A DNA stretch of 38,576 nt from the NCBI GenBank assembly GCA_027489065.1, contig JAIYAM010000046.1, positions 1 through 38,576 of the forward strand, read 5' to 3'. Positions within the stretch are counted from its first letter, which is position 1. The number at the start of each line of letters is the position of its first letter. The notes beneath the pieces were generated by a model. It was not told the origin of the DNA and did not search any database. It worked only from the letters and a program-made list of their open reading frames with translations. Shown piece after piece: positions 21,448 to 28,887 of this stretch. Source of the DNA: Erythrobacteraceae bacterium (lineage in GTDB: Bacteria; Pseudomonadota; Alphaproteobacteria; Sphingomonadales; Sphingomonadaceae). The position numbers were made by a program, and so were the translations under genes.

Positions 21448-22542
21448 ATGTCGAAACCCGCTGCCATCCCTGCCGACGTCGCCGTTATCGCCAGCGCGAT
21501 TGCGTTGCCGGTCGAGGGCGGCGCGCCGGCCAAGCGGTTCCGGATCGTGCCCTTCGGCACGTTCAAGGGCCGTGACGGCCGCGGCCCCTGGCATCTGAAG
21601 GACAAGGCCCACGCCGAGCAGGTGATCGCGGCCACCAAGGACTTCCTCAACGGCGTTGAGATGCTGGTCAATTACGACCACCAGACCGAGTACGCCGCCG
21701 TCCCCGGTGTCGGCGGTGTCGCGAAGGCGGCCGGCTGGATCAATCCCGGCACGCTCGAAGTGGGCGAGGACGGGATCTACGCCTCGGCCGAATGGACTGC
21801 GCCTGCCGAGGCTGCGCTCCAGGCGCGCGAGTACCGCTACTACTCCCCGCATTTCCGTGCCCGCCCGGGCACCGGCGAGCTGACCCGCATCATCAACGTC
21901 GGCCTCACCAACTCCCCCAACATCGAAGTGTCCGCGCTTGCCTCGCAGGAGGCCGGCGCATCCGCAGAAGGAAGCCCCATGAAGAAGATTGCAATGCTGC
22001 TGTCGGCATCGGCGCTGACGGCGCTGGGCCTGAAGGCCGACAGCGAAGACGAAGCCGCGATCAATGCGATCGACAAGCTGGTCGAGGGGGCGAACGGCGA
22101 TGCCGCGATCCTCGCCTCGGTCCGCACCCGGTTCAAGCTGGCGGACGACGCCGGCGAGGACGTGGTGCTCGCCGCGATCGAGACCGCCGCCAAGGCCGGC
22201 GAGCCCGATCCTTCCAAGTTCGTGCCGATCGACGCCCTGAAGGACGTGCAGACCAGGCTCGGCCAGCTGCAGGAGGACAAGGTCCTCGCCGCTGTCGACA
22301 CCGCGATCGAGGAGGGCAAGCTCACCCCGGCCCAGAAGGACTGGGCGCTGAAGCTGGGCAAGCAGGACCTGTCCGAGCTCAACAGCTTCCTCGCCACCGC
22401 GCCCGTCTTCAAGGGCGGCAAGGTGATCGACGGCAAGCCCGGCACCGAAACCAGCAAGCTCACCGAGGAGGAGCGCGTCGTGTGCTCCGTGATGGGTTGG
22501 TCCGAGGAAGACTTCCTCGACCAGAAGAAGAAGGAAGCCTGA
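21448..22542 (+). CDS. Head maturation protease with scaffold domain (Mu gpI)
   Basis: 364 residues. The N-terminal ~170 residues are the prohead protease (FRIVPFGTFKGRDGRGPWHL, VEMLVNYDHQTEYAAVPGVG, REYRYYSPHFRARPGTGELT, and INVGLTNSPNIE), where the NYDH histidine and the YYSPHF/LTNSP segments are typical of Mu-like proteases. The C-terminal ~190 residues are helical scaffold. An internal in-frame start yields scaffold alone. It is the first gene after a promoter-like element. Confidence 0.93.
   Translation: MSKPAAIPADVAVIASAIALPVEGGAPAKRFRIVPFGTFKGRDGRGPWHLKDKAHAEQVIAATKDFLNGVEMLVNYDHQTEYAAVPGVGGVAKAAGWINPGTLEVGEDGIYASAEWTAPAEAALQAREYRYYSPHFRARPGTGELTRIINVGLTNSPNIEVSALASQEAGASAEGSPMKKIAMLLSASALTALGLKADSEDEAAINAIDKLVEGANGDAAILASVRTRFKLADDAGEDVVLAAIETAAKAGEPDPSKFVPIDALKDVQTRLGQLQEDKVLAAVDTAIEEGKLTPAQKDWALKLGKQDLSELNSFLATAPVFKGGKVIDGKPGTETSKLTEEERVVCSVMGWSEEDFLDQKKKEA
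21979..22542 (+). CDS. Internal in-frame scaffold protein (Mu gpZ-like)
   Basis: ATG at 21979, in frame within the protease gene (codon 178), preceded by AGAAGGAAG at ideal spacing, gives a 187-aa protein starting MKKIAMLLSASALTALGLKA. It contains the helical, charged scaffold region and the C-terminal EERVVCSVMGWSEEDFL. In Mu, Z is made from the same 3' part of gene I. The strong internal ribosome site supports the same arrangement here. Confidence 0.8.
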   Translation: MKKIAMLLSASALTALGLKADSEDEAAINAIDKLVEGANGDAAILASVRTRFKLADDAGEDVVLAAIETAAKAGEPDPSKFVPIDALKDVQTRLGQLQEDKVLAAVDTAIEEGKLTPAQKDWALKLGKQDLSELNSFLATAPVFKGGKVIDGKPGTETSKLTEEERVVCSVMGWSEEDFLDQKKKEA

Positions 22543-22545
22543 TCG

Positions 22546-23013
22546 ATGGTTGCTCTCACGAAGGGTCGCAAGACTGCTCGTTTCGCAGGTGGCGGCATCC
22601 GCAACCTGCCGGTCGCCGCGGCGGCCGTCTGCTTCACCGGCGGCCTTGCCATCGCTGCTGCAGGCTTCGCCCGGCCGGGGCGTCTCGGCCAGGGCGCGGA
22701 CAACGCCGCGAAGGCTGTTGACGCCGCCACCTATCGCGCGGTCGGCGTGTTCATGGAGGACGTTACCGGCGGCGCGGCCAACGGCGACAAGCGCGTGGAC
22801 ATCCAGGAGGGCACCTTCCTGTTCGCCAACAGCGCTGCCGGCGACGCGATCGCGCAGGCAGATATCGGCCGGCCCTGCTTCATCATCGACGATCAGACCG
22901 TCGCCAAGACCAACCCGAACAGCACGCGCGCCGTTGCCGGCATCGTGCAGGAAGTCGGGCCGGACGGCGTCTGGGTCGATGTCTCTCTCACCAATTCGGC
23001 CCTTGCGGCCTAA
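22546..23013 (+). CDS. Head decoration/fibre protein (Mu gp33 position)
   Basis: 155 residues. A glycine/alanine-rich N-terminal part (RNLPVAAAAVCFTGGLAIAA) is followed by a beta-rich domain: RAVGVFMEDVTGGAANGDKR, VDIQEGTFLFANSAAGDAI, QADIGRPCFIIDDQTVAKTN and AVAGIVQEVGPDGVWVDVSL. This is the pattern of DUF2190-like capsid decoration proteins placed just before the major head gene. The likely role is stabilising capsid lattice contacts. Confidence 0.75.
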   Translation: MVALTKGRKTARFAGGGIRNLPVAAAAVCFTGGLAIAAAGFARPGRLGQGADNAAKAVDAATYRAVGVFMEDVTGGAANGDKRVDIQEGTFLFANSAAGDAIAQADIGRPCFIIDDQTVAKTNPNSTRAVAGIVQEVGPDGVWVDVSLTNSALAA

Positions 23014-23029
23014 CGAAAGGACCTGATCG

Positions 23030-23911
23030 ATGCACGTCACGATCGCAGTGCTCGAAGCTCTCCGTACCGGCTTCAAGCGCGACTTCCAGACCGGCCTCGT
23101 CAAGGCCACGCCGCAGTACGAGGCATTCTCGACCCCGGTCACCAGCTCGACGAAGCTGGAGACTTACGGCTTCCTCGGCGACTTCCCGATCTTCCGCGAG
23201 TGGATCGGCGAGAAGCGGATCAAGTCTGTCGAGGAGAAGGCCTACCAGCTGATCAACCGCAACTTCGAAGTCACGCGCGGCATCCACAAGAACAAGATCG
23301 CAGACGACAATCTCGGCCTCTACGGGCCGCTGGTGAATGGCTGGGGCGACAGCGCTGGCCAGCTGATGGACCGGCTTGCGTTCGAGGCGCTCGAACAGGG
23401 TCACGTTCGCCCCTGCTACGACGGGCAGAACTACTTCGACACCGATCACCCGGTTGGCGATGGCGTGGTCTCGAACATGTCGGGCGACAACAGCCGCGAG
23501 CCGTGGTTCCTGATCGATGCCAGCCAGGCGCTGAAGCCGGTGCTGATGCAGACGCGTCAGGCCCCGACCTTCTCTATGATCGTCGATCCCGAGAGCGAGC
23601 ACGTCTTCAAGACCGGCGAGTTCCTGATGGGTGCCGAGGCCCGCGCGGCCGCCGGTTACACCTTCTGGCAGCTGGCGCATCGCTGCACCGGGCCGGTCAA
23701 CGAGGCGAACTATGTCGCCGCGTGCCAGGCGATGGAAGCGATCACCGATGACGAAGGCGAACCGCTCGGCCTGAAGCCTACGCACGCCATCGTCGGCATC
23801 TCGAACAAGTCGGCGGCCCGCAACCTCTTCAAGAAGATGAACCTCGCCGGCGGCGAATCGAACATCTACTTCGAAGACGTCGAAATCCTCGAAGCACGGC
23901 GCCTGAAGTGA
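23030..23911 (+). CDS. Major capsid protein (Mu gpT)
   Basis: 293 residues. Mu T family signatures are LRTGFKRDFQTGLVKATPQY, TYGFLGDFPIFREWIGEKRI, YQLINRNFEVTRGIHKNKIA, DDNLGLYGPLVNGWGDSAGQ and YFDTDHPVGDGVVSN. The protein forms the HK97-like capsid shell. AAAGGA lies about nine bases upstream of the ATG. A GTGA overlap couples it to the next gene. Confidence 0.96.
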   Translation: MHVTIAVLEALRTGFKRDFQTGLVKATPQYEAFSTPVTSSTKLETYGFLGDFPIFREWIGEKRIKSVEEKAYQLINRNFEVTRGIHKNKIADDNLGLYGPLVNGWGDSAGQLMDRLAFEALEQGHVRPCYDGQNYFDTDHPVGDGVVSNMSGDNSREPWFLIDASQALKPVLMQTRQAPTFSMIVDPESEHVFKTGEFLMGAEARAAAGYTFWQLAHRCTGPVNEANYVAACQAMEAITDDEGEPLGLKPTHAIVGISNKSAARNLFKKMNLAGGESNIYFEDVEILEARRLK

Positions 23912-24417
23912 GCGGGCAGCGCCTTCGCCTGACAACCTCCCGTCCTGCCGGTTATCGGCGGGGCGGGCAGGTCATCGGCAACGCGGCCGCGCCGACGTTC
24001 GTCGAGCGCAACGATGTCACGCCGGAGCAGGCATTGGCCATCTTCCGCGACCCCAACATCGCGATCGCGATCGAGGCGGAGGGGGGCAAGTTCCAAACCT
24101 TCTCTGCCGAAGAGCGGGCCGAGGTTGAGGCGGGGCTGTTCATCGCACTGAACAGCGACCTTCAACCTTATCAGGAACCCGCTCCGGTCATTCAACCCGA
24201 TACCGCCGAGCCGCAGGGTGAAGGGCTTCTGCCCGGAGCCGAGGCCTCGCAGGCAGGTGGCCCCGATGCCACCGCCGCCGACAGCACTGCGTCTGCGGGC
24301 GGTGCTGCCATCACCGAACCGACGGCGCAGCCGATCCCCCCTGCGCCCGAACCCGCGGCCAAGCCGGCGCCTGCCTCCAGGGGCGGCGGAAAGAAGCGCG
24401 GGACCACCGCGGCCTGA
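23908..24417 (+). CDS. Mu gp35-like protein (FluMu N-terminal domain)
   Basis: 169 residues from the GTG at 23908. The N-terminal ~60 residues (LTTSRPAGYRRGGQVIG, TPEQALAIFRDPNIAIAIE) match the short domain found in Mu gp35 and FluMu HI1506-type proteins. The second half is low-complexity, Pro/Ala/Glu-rich and ends in a basic GGGKKRG stretch, so it is probably disordered. A minor head or head-tail junction role is likely. A hairpin lies between it and gp36. Confidence 0.75.
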   Translation: MSGQRLRLTTSRPAGYRRGGQVIGNAAAPTFVERNDVTPEQALAIFRDPNIAIAIEAEGGKFQTFSAEERAEVEAGLFIALNSDLQPYQEPAPVIQPDTAEPQGEGLLPGAEASQAGGPDATAADSTASAGGAAITEPTAQPIPPAPEPAAKPAPASRGGGKKRGTTAA

Positions 24418-24433
24418 CAACGGCCGCAGAGAT

Positions 24434-24466
24434 CCGGGCGGCGGTCCAGTTCCTGCCGCCGTCCGG
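24434..24466 (+). other. Hairpin between gp35 and gp36 genes
   Basis: CCGGGCGGCGG (24434-24444) pairs with CCGCCGTCCGG (24456-24466) over 11 bp with one G-T wobble and an 11-nt loop. It lies in one of the few larger gaps (about 100 bp) of the structural operon. There is no T-run. A transcription attenuator or an RNA-processing site is possible. Confidence 0.45.
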
Positions 24467-24522
24467 ACCTCGCCATCACTTTCCCACCGGGCCTCGCGCC
24501 CATGCCAGAGGAGGAGCACGCC

Positions 24523-24945
24523 TTGTCGATCTTTGCCGATCTCGCCGCCATGCAGGCGCGCTTCGAAGCCCGCGACCTCCTCGAGCTTACCGATCACGAG
24601 AACACCGGCGACCTCGTGCCTTCGCGCATCGAGGACAAGCTCACCAGTGCTGACGCGCTGATCACCGGCTATATTGCCCGGCGCCACCGCAACACCGCGC
24701 AGTTCGCCGGCAACACCATCCTGCGCGACATCGCCTGCGATTATGCCTTCTACCTGCTCTGGCGCTCGGACCCGCCCGACTGGGTGATCGACCGCAAGAA
24801 GGCGGCGCTGAAGCAGCTCGAGCAGATCGCTGCCGGCACATTGATGCTGGACCAGGGCGAAGAGACCGCCGCGCCGCGCCCCGGGCAGATCCTCACCACC
24901 ACCGCCGACAAGCAGTTCGGCCGTGACAATCTGGGTGGCTTCTGA
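24523..24945 (+). CDS. Mu gp36-like protein (DUF1320)
   Basis: 140 residues from a TTG start at 24523, chosen because GGAGGAG ends six bases upstream and the family normally begins near this point (FADLAAMQARFEARDLLELT). An ATG at 24502 is in frame but would put the ribosome site inside the gene. Typical segments are IEDKLTSADALITGYIARRH, ILRDIACDYAFYLLW and the ADKQFGRDNLGGF end. It is a head-completion or connector protein in Mu-like phages. Confidence 0.88.
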   Translation: MSIFADLAAMQARFEARDLLELTDHENTGDLVPSRIEDKLTSADALITGYIARRHRNTAQFAGNTILRDIACDYAFYLLWRSDPPDWVIDRKKAALKQLEQIAAGTLMLDQGEETAAPRPGQILTTTADKQFGRDNLGGF

Positions 24946-25448
24946 TGGCCGCGACCATGGAGCTGCGCCTGCGCGGCGATCGCGCCTTCGAGGCTACACT
25001 GGGCGGCCTTATCGCCGGCTTCGAGAACCTCGAACCGCTGGCCGAGATATTCGGCGGCTACCTCGAGAGCTCGACCCTCGAACGCTTCGAGAGCGAGACC
25101 GCGCCCGATGGCAGCCGCTGGTCGAAGTCGCTCCGCGCCGAGGCCGAGGGCGGACAGACGCTCAACAAGGACGGCGGGCTGAAGGCCTCGATCCATGCCG
25201 AGCCCGCCAATGGCTCGGTCCGCTGGGGATCAAACAAGATCTACGCGCGCATGATGAACGACGGCGGCGTGATCCGGGCCAAGGGCGGCGGCAAGCTCAA
25301 GTTCAACCTGCCCGGCGGGCTCGGCTTCCGATCGGTCGATCAGGTCACCATCCCGGCGCGCCCGTTCCTTGGCATCAATGCCGAGGACGAGGCCGAGCTG
25401 GTCAACCTCGCCGAGGAATACGCGGCCAGCCTCGGAGGTTTCGCATGA
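24945..25448 (+). CDS. Virion morphogenesis protein G-like
   Basis: 167 residues. It has the phage virion morphogenesis pattern: a helical N-terminus, PLAEIFGGYLESSTLERFES, APDGSRWSKSL, LNKDGGLKASIHAE, SVRWGSNKIYARMMNDGG and PARPFLGINAEDEAEL. Mu gpG (gp31) and P2 gpS relatives act at the tail terminus during tail completion. In Mu it lies right after F, whereas here it lies after gp36, next to the membrane cassette. Confidence 0.87.
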   Translation: MAATMELRLRGDRAFEATLGGLIAGFENLEPLAEIFGGYLESSTLERFESETAPDGSRWSKSLRAEAEGGQTLNKDGGLKASIHAEPANGSVRWGSNKIYARMMNDGGVIRAKGGGKLKFNLPGGLGFRSVDQVTIPARPFLGINAEDEAELVNLAEEYAASLGGFA

Positions 25449-25648
25449 GCTGGTACGAAGCCCTGCACATCGCTCTTTCGATCATCCTGTTCATCGGCGT
25501 GTTCATCATCGGCGACGATGAGCCCTTCTGGGTGCGCCTCGGCACGGCCGCGCTGGTGGCGGTGTTCTGGCTGCCGCTGCTCGTGATCTTCGCGATCTGG
25601 ATGATCGGCGACTGGATCGACGCCAGGCTTAAGGCGTTCCGCAAGTGA
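25445..25648 (+). CDS. 67-aa two-helix membrane protein
   Basis: The ATG at 25445 overlaps G. Two membrane helices (LHIALSIILFIGVFIIG and LGTAALVAVFWLPLLVIFAI) are separated by a short acidic loop (DDEPFWVR), and the end is basic (ARLKAFRK). It has no counterpart in Mu. A GTGA overlap couples it to the lipid-desaturase-like gene, so it may be a membrane partner or simply part of the same inserted cassette. Confidence 0.65.
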   Translation: MSWYEALHIALSIILFIGVFIIGDDEPFWVRLGTAALVAVFWLPLLVIFAIWMIGDWIDARLKAFRK

Positions 25649-26184
25649 TCCTGCTCGACGCCCTCATGGTGCTCGTGCAGCTGCTGCTTGGCTGGTTGCT
25701 GGCGGATCTCCTTTCCGGTGTGCTGCACTGGATCGAGGATCGCTTTGGCCCCGGCCGCGAGCACTGGCCGGTGCTGGGATCGCTGATCTTCACCCCCAAC
25801 ATCGTGCACCATGCCGATCCGACCGATTTCCTGAAGGCCGGCTTTGTCAGCCGCAACTGGACGACGTGGGCCGCAGTCACGCCGCTGACGATCATCCTGT
25901 TGCTGGCCTTCGGCTCGCAGCCGTGGATCTGGGCCGCTGCGATCGGCGGGGCGATGGCCAGCGAGATCCATGCCTGGGCGCACCGCAAGACGCTTGCCCC
26001 GGACTGGGCGCTGCGCCTTCAAGCAATCGGGCTGCTGCAATCGCCGCGTCACCACGCGGTCCATCACGTGCCCGACCATCGCCGACATTACTGCATCATC
26101 AGCGACTGGGTGAACCCGGTGCTTGATCACTTCGAGTTCTGGCATTCGATCGAGCTGCTGCTGCCGAAGGGTTGGTTCCGATGA
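25645..26184 (+). CDS. CarF/TMEM189/FAD4-family lipid desaturase-like protein
   Basis: 179 residues from the GTG at 25645. An N-terminal membrane helix (~3-23) leads into LADLLSGVLHWIEDRFG (H28, D32). PNIVHHADPTDFLKAGF follows with H55/H56, then two more hydrophobic stretches (~74-108). EIHAWAHRKT gives H109/H113. LLQSPRHHAVHHVPDHRRHY gives H136, H137, H140, H141 and H145, followed by YCIISDWVNPVLD and FW. This ordered His/Asp set and the YCI..DW.N..LD end are the signature of the Kua/B-domain lipid desaturases. Named members are CarF of Myxococcus and animal TMEM189/PEDS1 (plasmanylethanolamine desaturase) and plant FAD4 (phosphatidylglycerol desaturase). They are di-iron membrane enzymes. 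Substrate here is unknown. It lies in the tail operon, a non-structural cargo gene. Confidence 0.85.
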   Translation: MILLDALMVLVQLLLGWLLADLLSGVLHWIEDRFGPGREHWPVLGSLIFTPNIVHHADPTDFLKAGFVSRNWTTWAAVTPLTIILLLAFGSQPWIWAAAIGGAMASEIHAWAHRKTLAPDWALRLQAIGLLQSPRHHAVHHVPDHRRHYCIISDWVNPVLDHFEFWHSIELLLPKGWFR

Positions 26185-26813
26185 TCGCCGCCACCGAAAA
26201 GGAGCTGGTCGATGCGCTGGTCGCGGCGGGCGATGCCGGCGTGCTGGGCTACCGCTACGCCACCACCGATACCTTCCCCGACCAGTTCGAGGAGTATCTG
26301 GCCGCCAACCGCAACCTGCGCACGCCGGCCGCCTGGGCCACCTTCCTCGGCCTGGTCGAAGGCGAGGATGATGGCGATGATCTGGGCTTCCGCGCCCGGG
26401 CACGCTTCGCGATCGTCTTCGCCGCCGGGAACAAGCGCAATGAGCAGGACGCCCGCCACGGCGACGGGGCGCAGCCCGGGTCCTACCAACTGCTGGTCGA
26501 CGGCATCCGCGTGCTGTCGCGCAGCATGCTCGCCGATGAGCTGGGCCTGCTCGAGCCGGTGCGCATCCGCAGCGCCCGCCCGATCGCCCGCACCGAGGCG
26601 ATGAAGAAGCAGGGCCTGTCGATGCAGGCGCTGGAGCTCGAACTGGTGATCCCGATCGGCGTGTTCGCCGAGGAGCCGTTCGCCCTCGAAACGCTGCACG
26701 TCGACTGGGACATCCCCGCCTTCGGCAACGTCCACGATCCCGCCTCTGGCCCGCTTCCCGCCGCCAATCCCGATGCCGAGGATCTGATCGAACTCGGAGA
26801 CCCCGCGCCATGA
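26181..26813 (+). CDS. Mu gp37-like protein (DUF1834)
   Basis: 210 residues from the ATG at 26181. Family features are TEKELVDALVAAGD, ARARFAIVFAAGNKRNEQDA, ARHGDGAQPGSYQLLVDGI and PIARTEAMKKQGLSMQALEL, then LELVIPIGVFAEE. The protein is a head-tail junction component of Mu-like phages. The coupled position after the membrane cassette shows where the cassette entered the standard order. Confidence 0.88.
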   Translation: MIAATEKELVDALVAAGDAGVLGYRYATTDTFPDQFEEYLAANRNLRTPAAWATFLGLVEGEDDGDDLGFRARARFAIVFAAGNKRNEQDARHGDGAQPGSYQLLVDGIRVLSRSMLADELGLLEPVRIRSARPIARTEAMKKQGLSMQALELELVIPIGVFAEEPFALETLHVDWDIPAFGNVHDPASGPLPAANPDAEDLIELGDPAP

Positions 26814-27010
26814 CCGCCACCCTCAAGGCCGACCACCTTGCCCCGAAGTTCGGCCGCCGCGTCCGCCATGCCGATGGCCGCCTGTTCGAAGCCGGCGGCG
26901 AGTGGGTCGTGCTCGACGCCTTCTACCGCCGCCTGATCGCCGATGGCGATCTCGCCCACACCGCTCCGCCCCGAAAAGCCCGCCGCCCGAAGAAGGGAAC
27001 TTCCGCATGA
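26810..27010 (+). CDS. Mu gp38-like small protein (DUF2635)
   Basis: 66 residues. Matches the short DUF2635 pattern: an N-terminal strand, VRHADGRLFEAGGEWVVLD and FYRRLIADGDL, then a basic tail (RKARRPKKG). It lies between gp37 and the sheath gene as in Mu. The function is unknown. Confidence 0.85.
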   Translation: MTATLKADHLAPKFGRRVRHADGRLFEAGGEWVVLDAFYRRLIADGDLAHTAPPRKARRPKKGTSA

Positions 27011-28485
27011 CCATCAGTTTCAACACCATCCCGGCCAGCTTCCGCACGCCGGGCCAGCATATCGAGTTCGACGCGAGCCGCGCGGTCTCCGGCCTTGCGC
27101 GGATCGAGAACCGCGTGCTGCTCATCGGCCAGAAGCTCGCCGCCGGCACCGCCGCTGCGCTGACCATCGCCCCGATCACCTCAGGCAGCGAGGCAGCAGC
27201 GCTGTTCGGCCTGGGATCGCAGCTGGCCCGCATGGCCGCCGCCTATTTCGGCGCGGACGGTTTTTCCGAAGTCCACGCCATCCCGCTCGACGATGCGGGC
27301 GGATCGGCCAAGGCGACCAGCACGCTGACCGTGACCGGCCCGGCCACGGCTGCCGGCACGATCGCCCTGATGATCGCGGGCGAGCGCATCGCTGTCGGCG
27401 TGGCGCAGGCGGCGATCGCCAACACCATCGCCGCCGCGATCGCCGCCGCGATCACCGCGCGCCCGGATCTGCCCGTCACCGCCGCGGTCGGCGGCGCGCC
27501 CAACCAGCACGTCGTCACCCTCACCGCCCGCAACGGCGGCACCAGCGGCAACGACATCGATGTTCGCCACAGCCACTTTGCGGGCGAAGCCCTGCCTGCC
27601 GGCGTCGGCCTCGCGGTCACCGCCATGGCGGGCGGTGCGACCGATCCTTCCATCGACGCCGTCTGGCCGGTGCTGGGCGACAACCACTACCGCACCATCG
27701 TGCTCGGCCTGATCGATGCCACCACGTATGCCTCTGCCGCGGCCGAGCTGGATGATCGGGCGGGGTCTGCCCGGATGCTCGAAAGCATCGCCTACGGCGC
27801 ACGGCGCGGCACGCAGGGGACGCTCGCCGCCTTCGGCGCGAGCCTCAATTCCGAACTGGTCTCGGTGCTCGGCGCCGGCAGCAGCCCGACCTGCCCTTCG
27901 CAGGTCGCCGCGATCTATGCCGCGGCCTGCGGATATTTCAGCGCGATCGACCCGGCCCGCCCGCTCCAGACGCTGGCGCTGAAGGGCATGGTCGCGCCGA
28001 AGGTGGAGGCCCGCTTCACTCGCGCCCAGCGCGAGCTGCTGCTGCGCGACGGGATCTCGACCTTCACCGTGACCCAGAGCGGCACCTGCCTGATCGAACG
28101 CGCGATCACCACTTACCAGACGGATGACTTCGGGCTGGCGGACGTGTCCTGGCTCGATCTCGAAACGCCGCTCACGCTGTTCTTCCTGCGCGCCAGCTTG
28201 CGCGCCCGGATCGCGCAGAAGTTCCCGCGTCACAAGCTGGCGAGCGATGGTACCCGGTATGGCGCGGGGCAGGCGATCGTCACGCCTTCGACGATCCGCG
28301 CCGAGCTGCTCGCCCTGGCGCGCGAGTGGGAGGAGGCCGGGCTGGTCGAGAACCTCGACCAGTACAAGGCCGACCTGATCGTCGAGCGGGACGCGGGCGA
28401 TCCCAACCGCATCAACGCGCTGGTCCCGCCCGACATCGTCAACCAGTTCCGCGCCTTCGCCGCGGCCATCCAGTTCCGGCTCTGA
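27007..28485 (+). CDS. Contractile tail sheath protein (Mu gpL)
   Basis: 492 residues from the ATG at 27007; upstream in-frame codons overlap gp38 and are not protein-like. N-terminal IPASFRTPGQHIEFDASRAV and RVLLIGQKLAAGTAA are the Mu L opening. The middle is Ala/Thr-rich and probably a protruding beta domain (GTIALMIAGERIAVGVAQ, GGTSGNDIDVRHSH). The C-terminal conserved part has RELLLRDGISTFTVTQSG, RAITTYQTDDFG, LDLETPLTLFFLRASLR and IVERDAGDPNRINALVPPD. Contraction of this polymer drives the tube through the envelope. Confidence 0.95.
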   Translation: MTISFNTIPASFRTPGQHIEFDASRAVSGLARIENRVLLIGQKLAAGTAAALTIAPITSGSEAAALFGLGSQLARMAAAYFGADGFSEVHAIPLDDAGGSAKATSTLTVTGPATAAGTIALMIAGERIAVGVAQAAIANTIAAAIAAAITARPDLPVTAAVGGAPNQHVVTLTARNGGTSGNDIDVRHSHFAGEALPAGVGLAVTAMAGGATDPSIDAVWPVLGDNHYRTIVLGLIDATTYASAAAELDDRAGSARMLESIAYGARRGTQGTLAAFGASLNSELVSVLGAGSSPTCPSQVAAIYAAACGYFSAIDPARPLQTLALKGMVAPKVEARFTRAQRELLLRDGISTFTVTQSGTCLIERAITTYQTDDFGLADVSWLDLETPLTLFFLRASLRARIAQKFPRHKLASDGTRYGAGQAIVTPSTIRAELLALAREWEEAGLVENLDQYKADLIVERDAGDPNRINALVPPDIVNQFRAFAAAIQFRL

Positions 28486-28521
28486 GAGCCCTCTGAGACA
28501 CTTCTGAAAGGACGATAAGAC

Positions 28522-28887
28522 ATGGCCAATCGCAATCAGGTTCTGGGGCAGGTGACGATCGAGGTCGACGGCGATCGCCTGCCGACCTCGGGCGAAAGCA
28601 CCCTGCAGATCGGCGGCCCGCAGCGTGAGAACGTGCCGGGCGATTATGAGGCGGGCAGTTTCATGGAGCGCTCCGTGCCGGCGCGATGCGTCGTCTCGCT
28701 GCTCCACCGCGACGGCGTGAGCGTCGCCGCGATGCGCGCGATCGACAATGCCACCCTGATCTTCAAGGCCGATACGGGCAAGACGTGGGTCATGCGCCAG
28801 GCTTACTTCGTGGAGGCGGGTGACTTCGGCCAGGACGGCAAGGCCAGCGTCACTTTCGAAGGCCCGGCCGCCGAGGAGCTGGTCTGA
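28522..28887 (+). CDS. Tail tube protein (Mu gpM)
   Basis: 121 residues. Typical Mu M pattern: VLGQVTIEVDGDRLPTSGES, LQIGGPQRENVPGDYEAGSF, SVPARCVVSLLHRDGVSVAA, then ATLIFKADTGKTWVMRQAYF and the final GKASVTFEGPAAEELV. It forms the inner tube. AAAGGA lies 12 bases before the ATG. The 36-base gap before it contains an imperfect CTGAGAGCCCTCTGAG repeat. Confidence 0.94.
   Translation: MANRNQVLGQVTIEVDGDRLPTSGESTLQIGGPQRENVPGDYEAGSFMERSVPARCVVSLLHRDGVSVAAMRAIDNATLIFKADTGKTWVMRQAYFVEAGDFGQDGKASVTFEGPAAEELV

Noticed and set aside
21352..23142. Long antisense open frame opposite protease I and the decoration gene
   Set aside because: It is a shadow of well-supported plus-strand genes and crosses the promoter-like gap; no ribosome site and no recognisable domain.
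28482..28497. CTGAGAGCCCTCTGAG after the sheath gene as a fourth member of the AGAGGCCTCT palindrome set
   Set aside because: The dyad is imperfect and includes the stop codon region; mentioned only as a possible relative.
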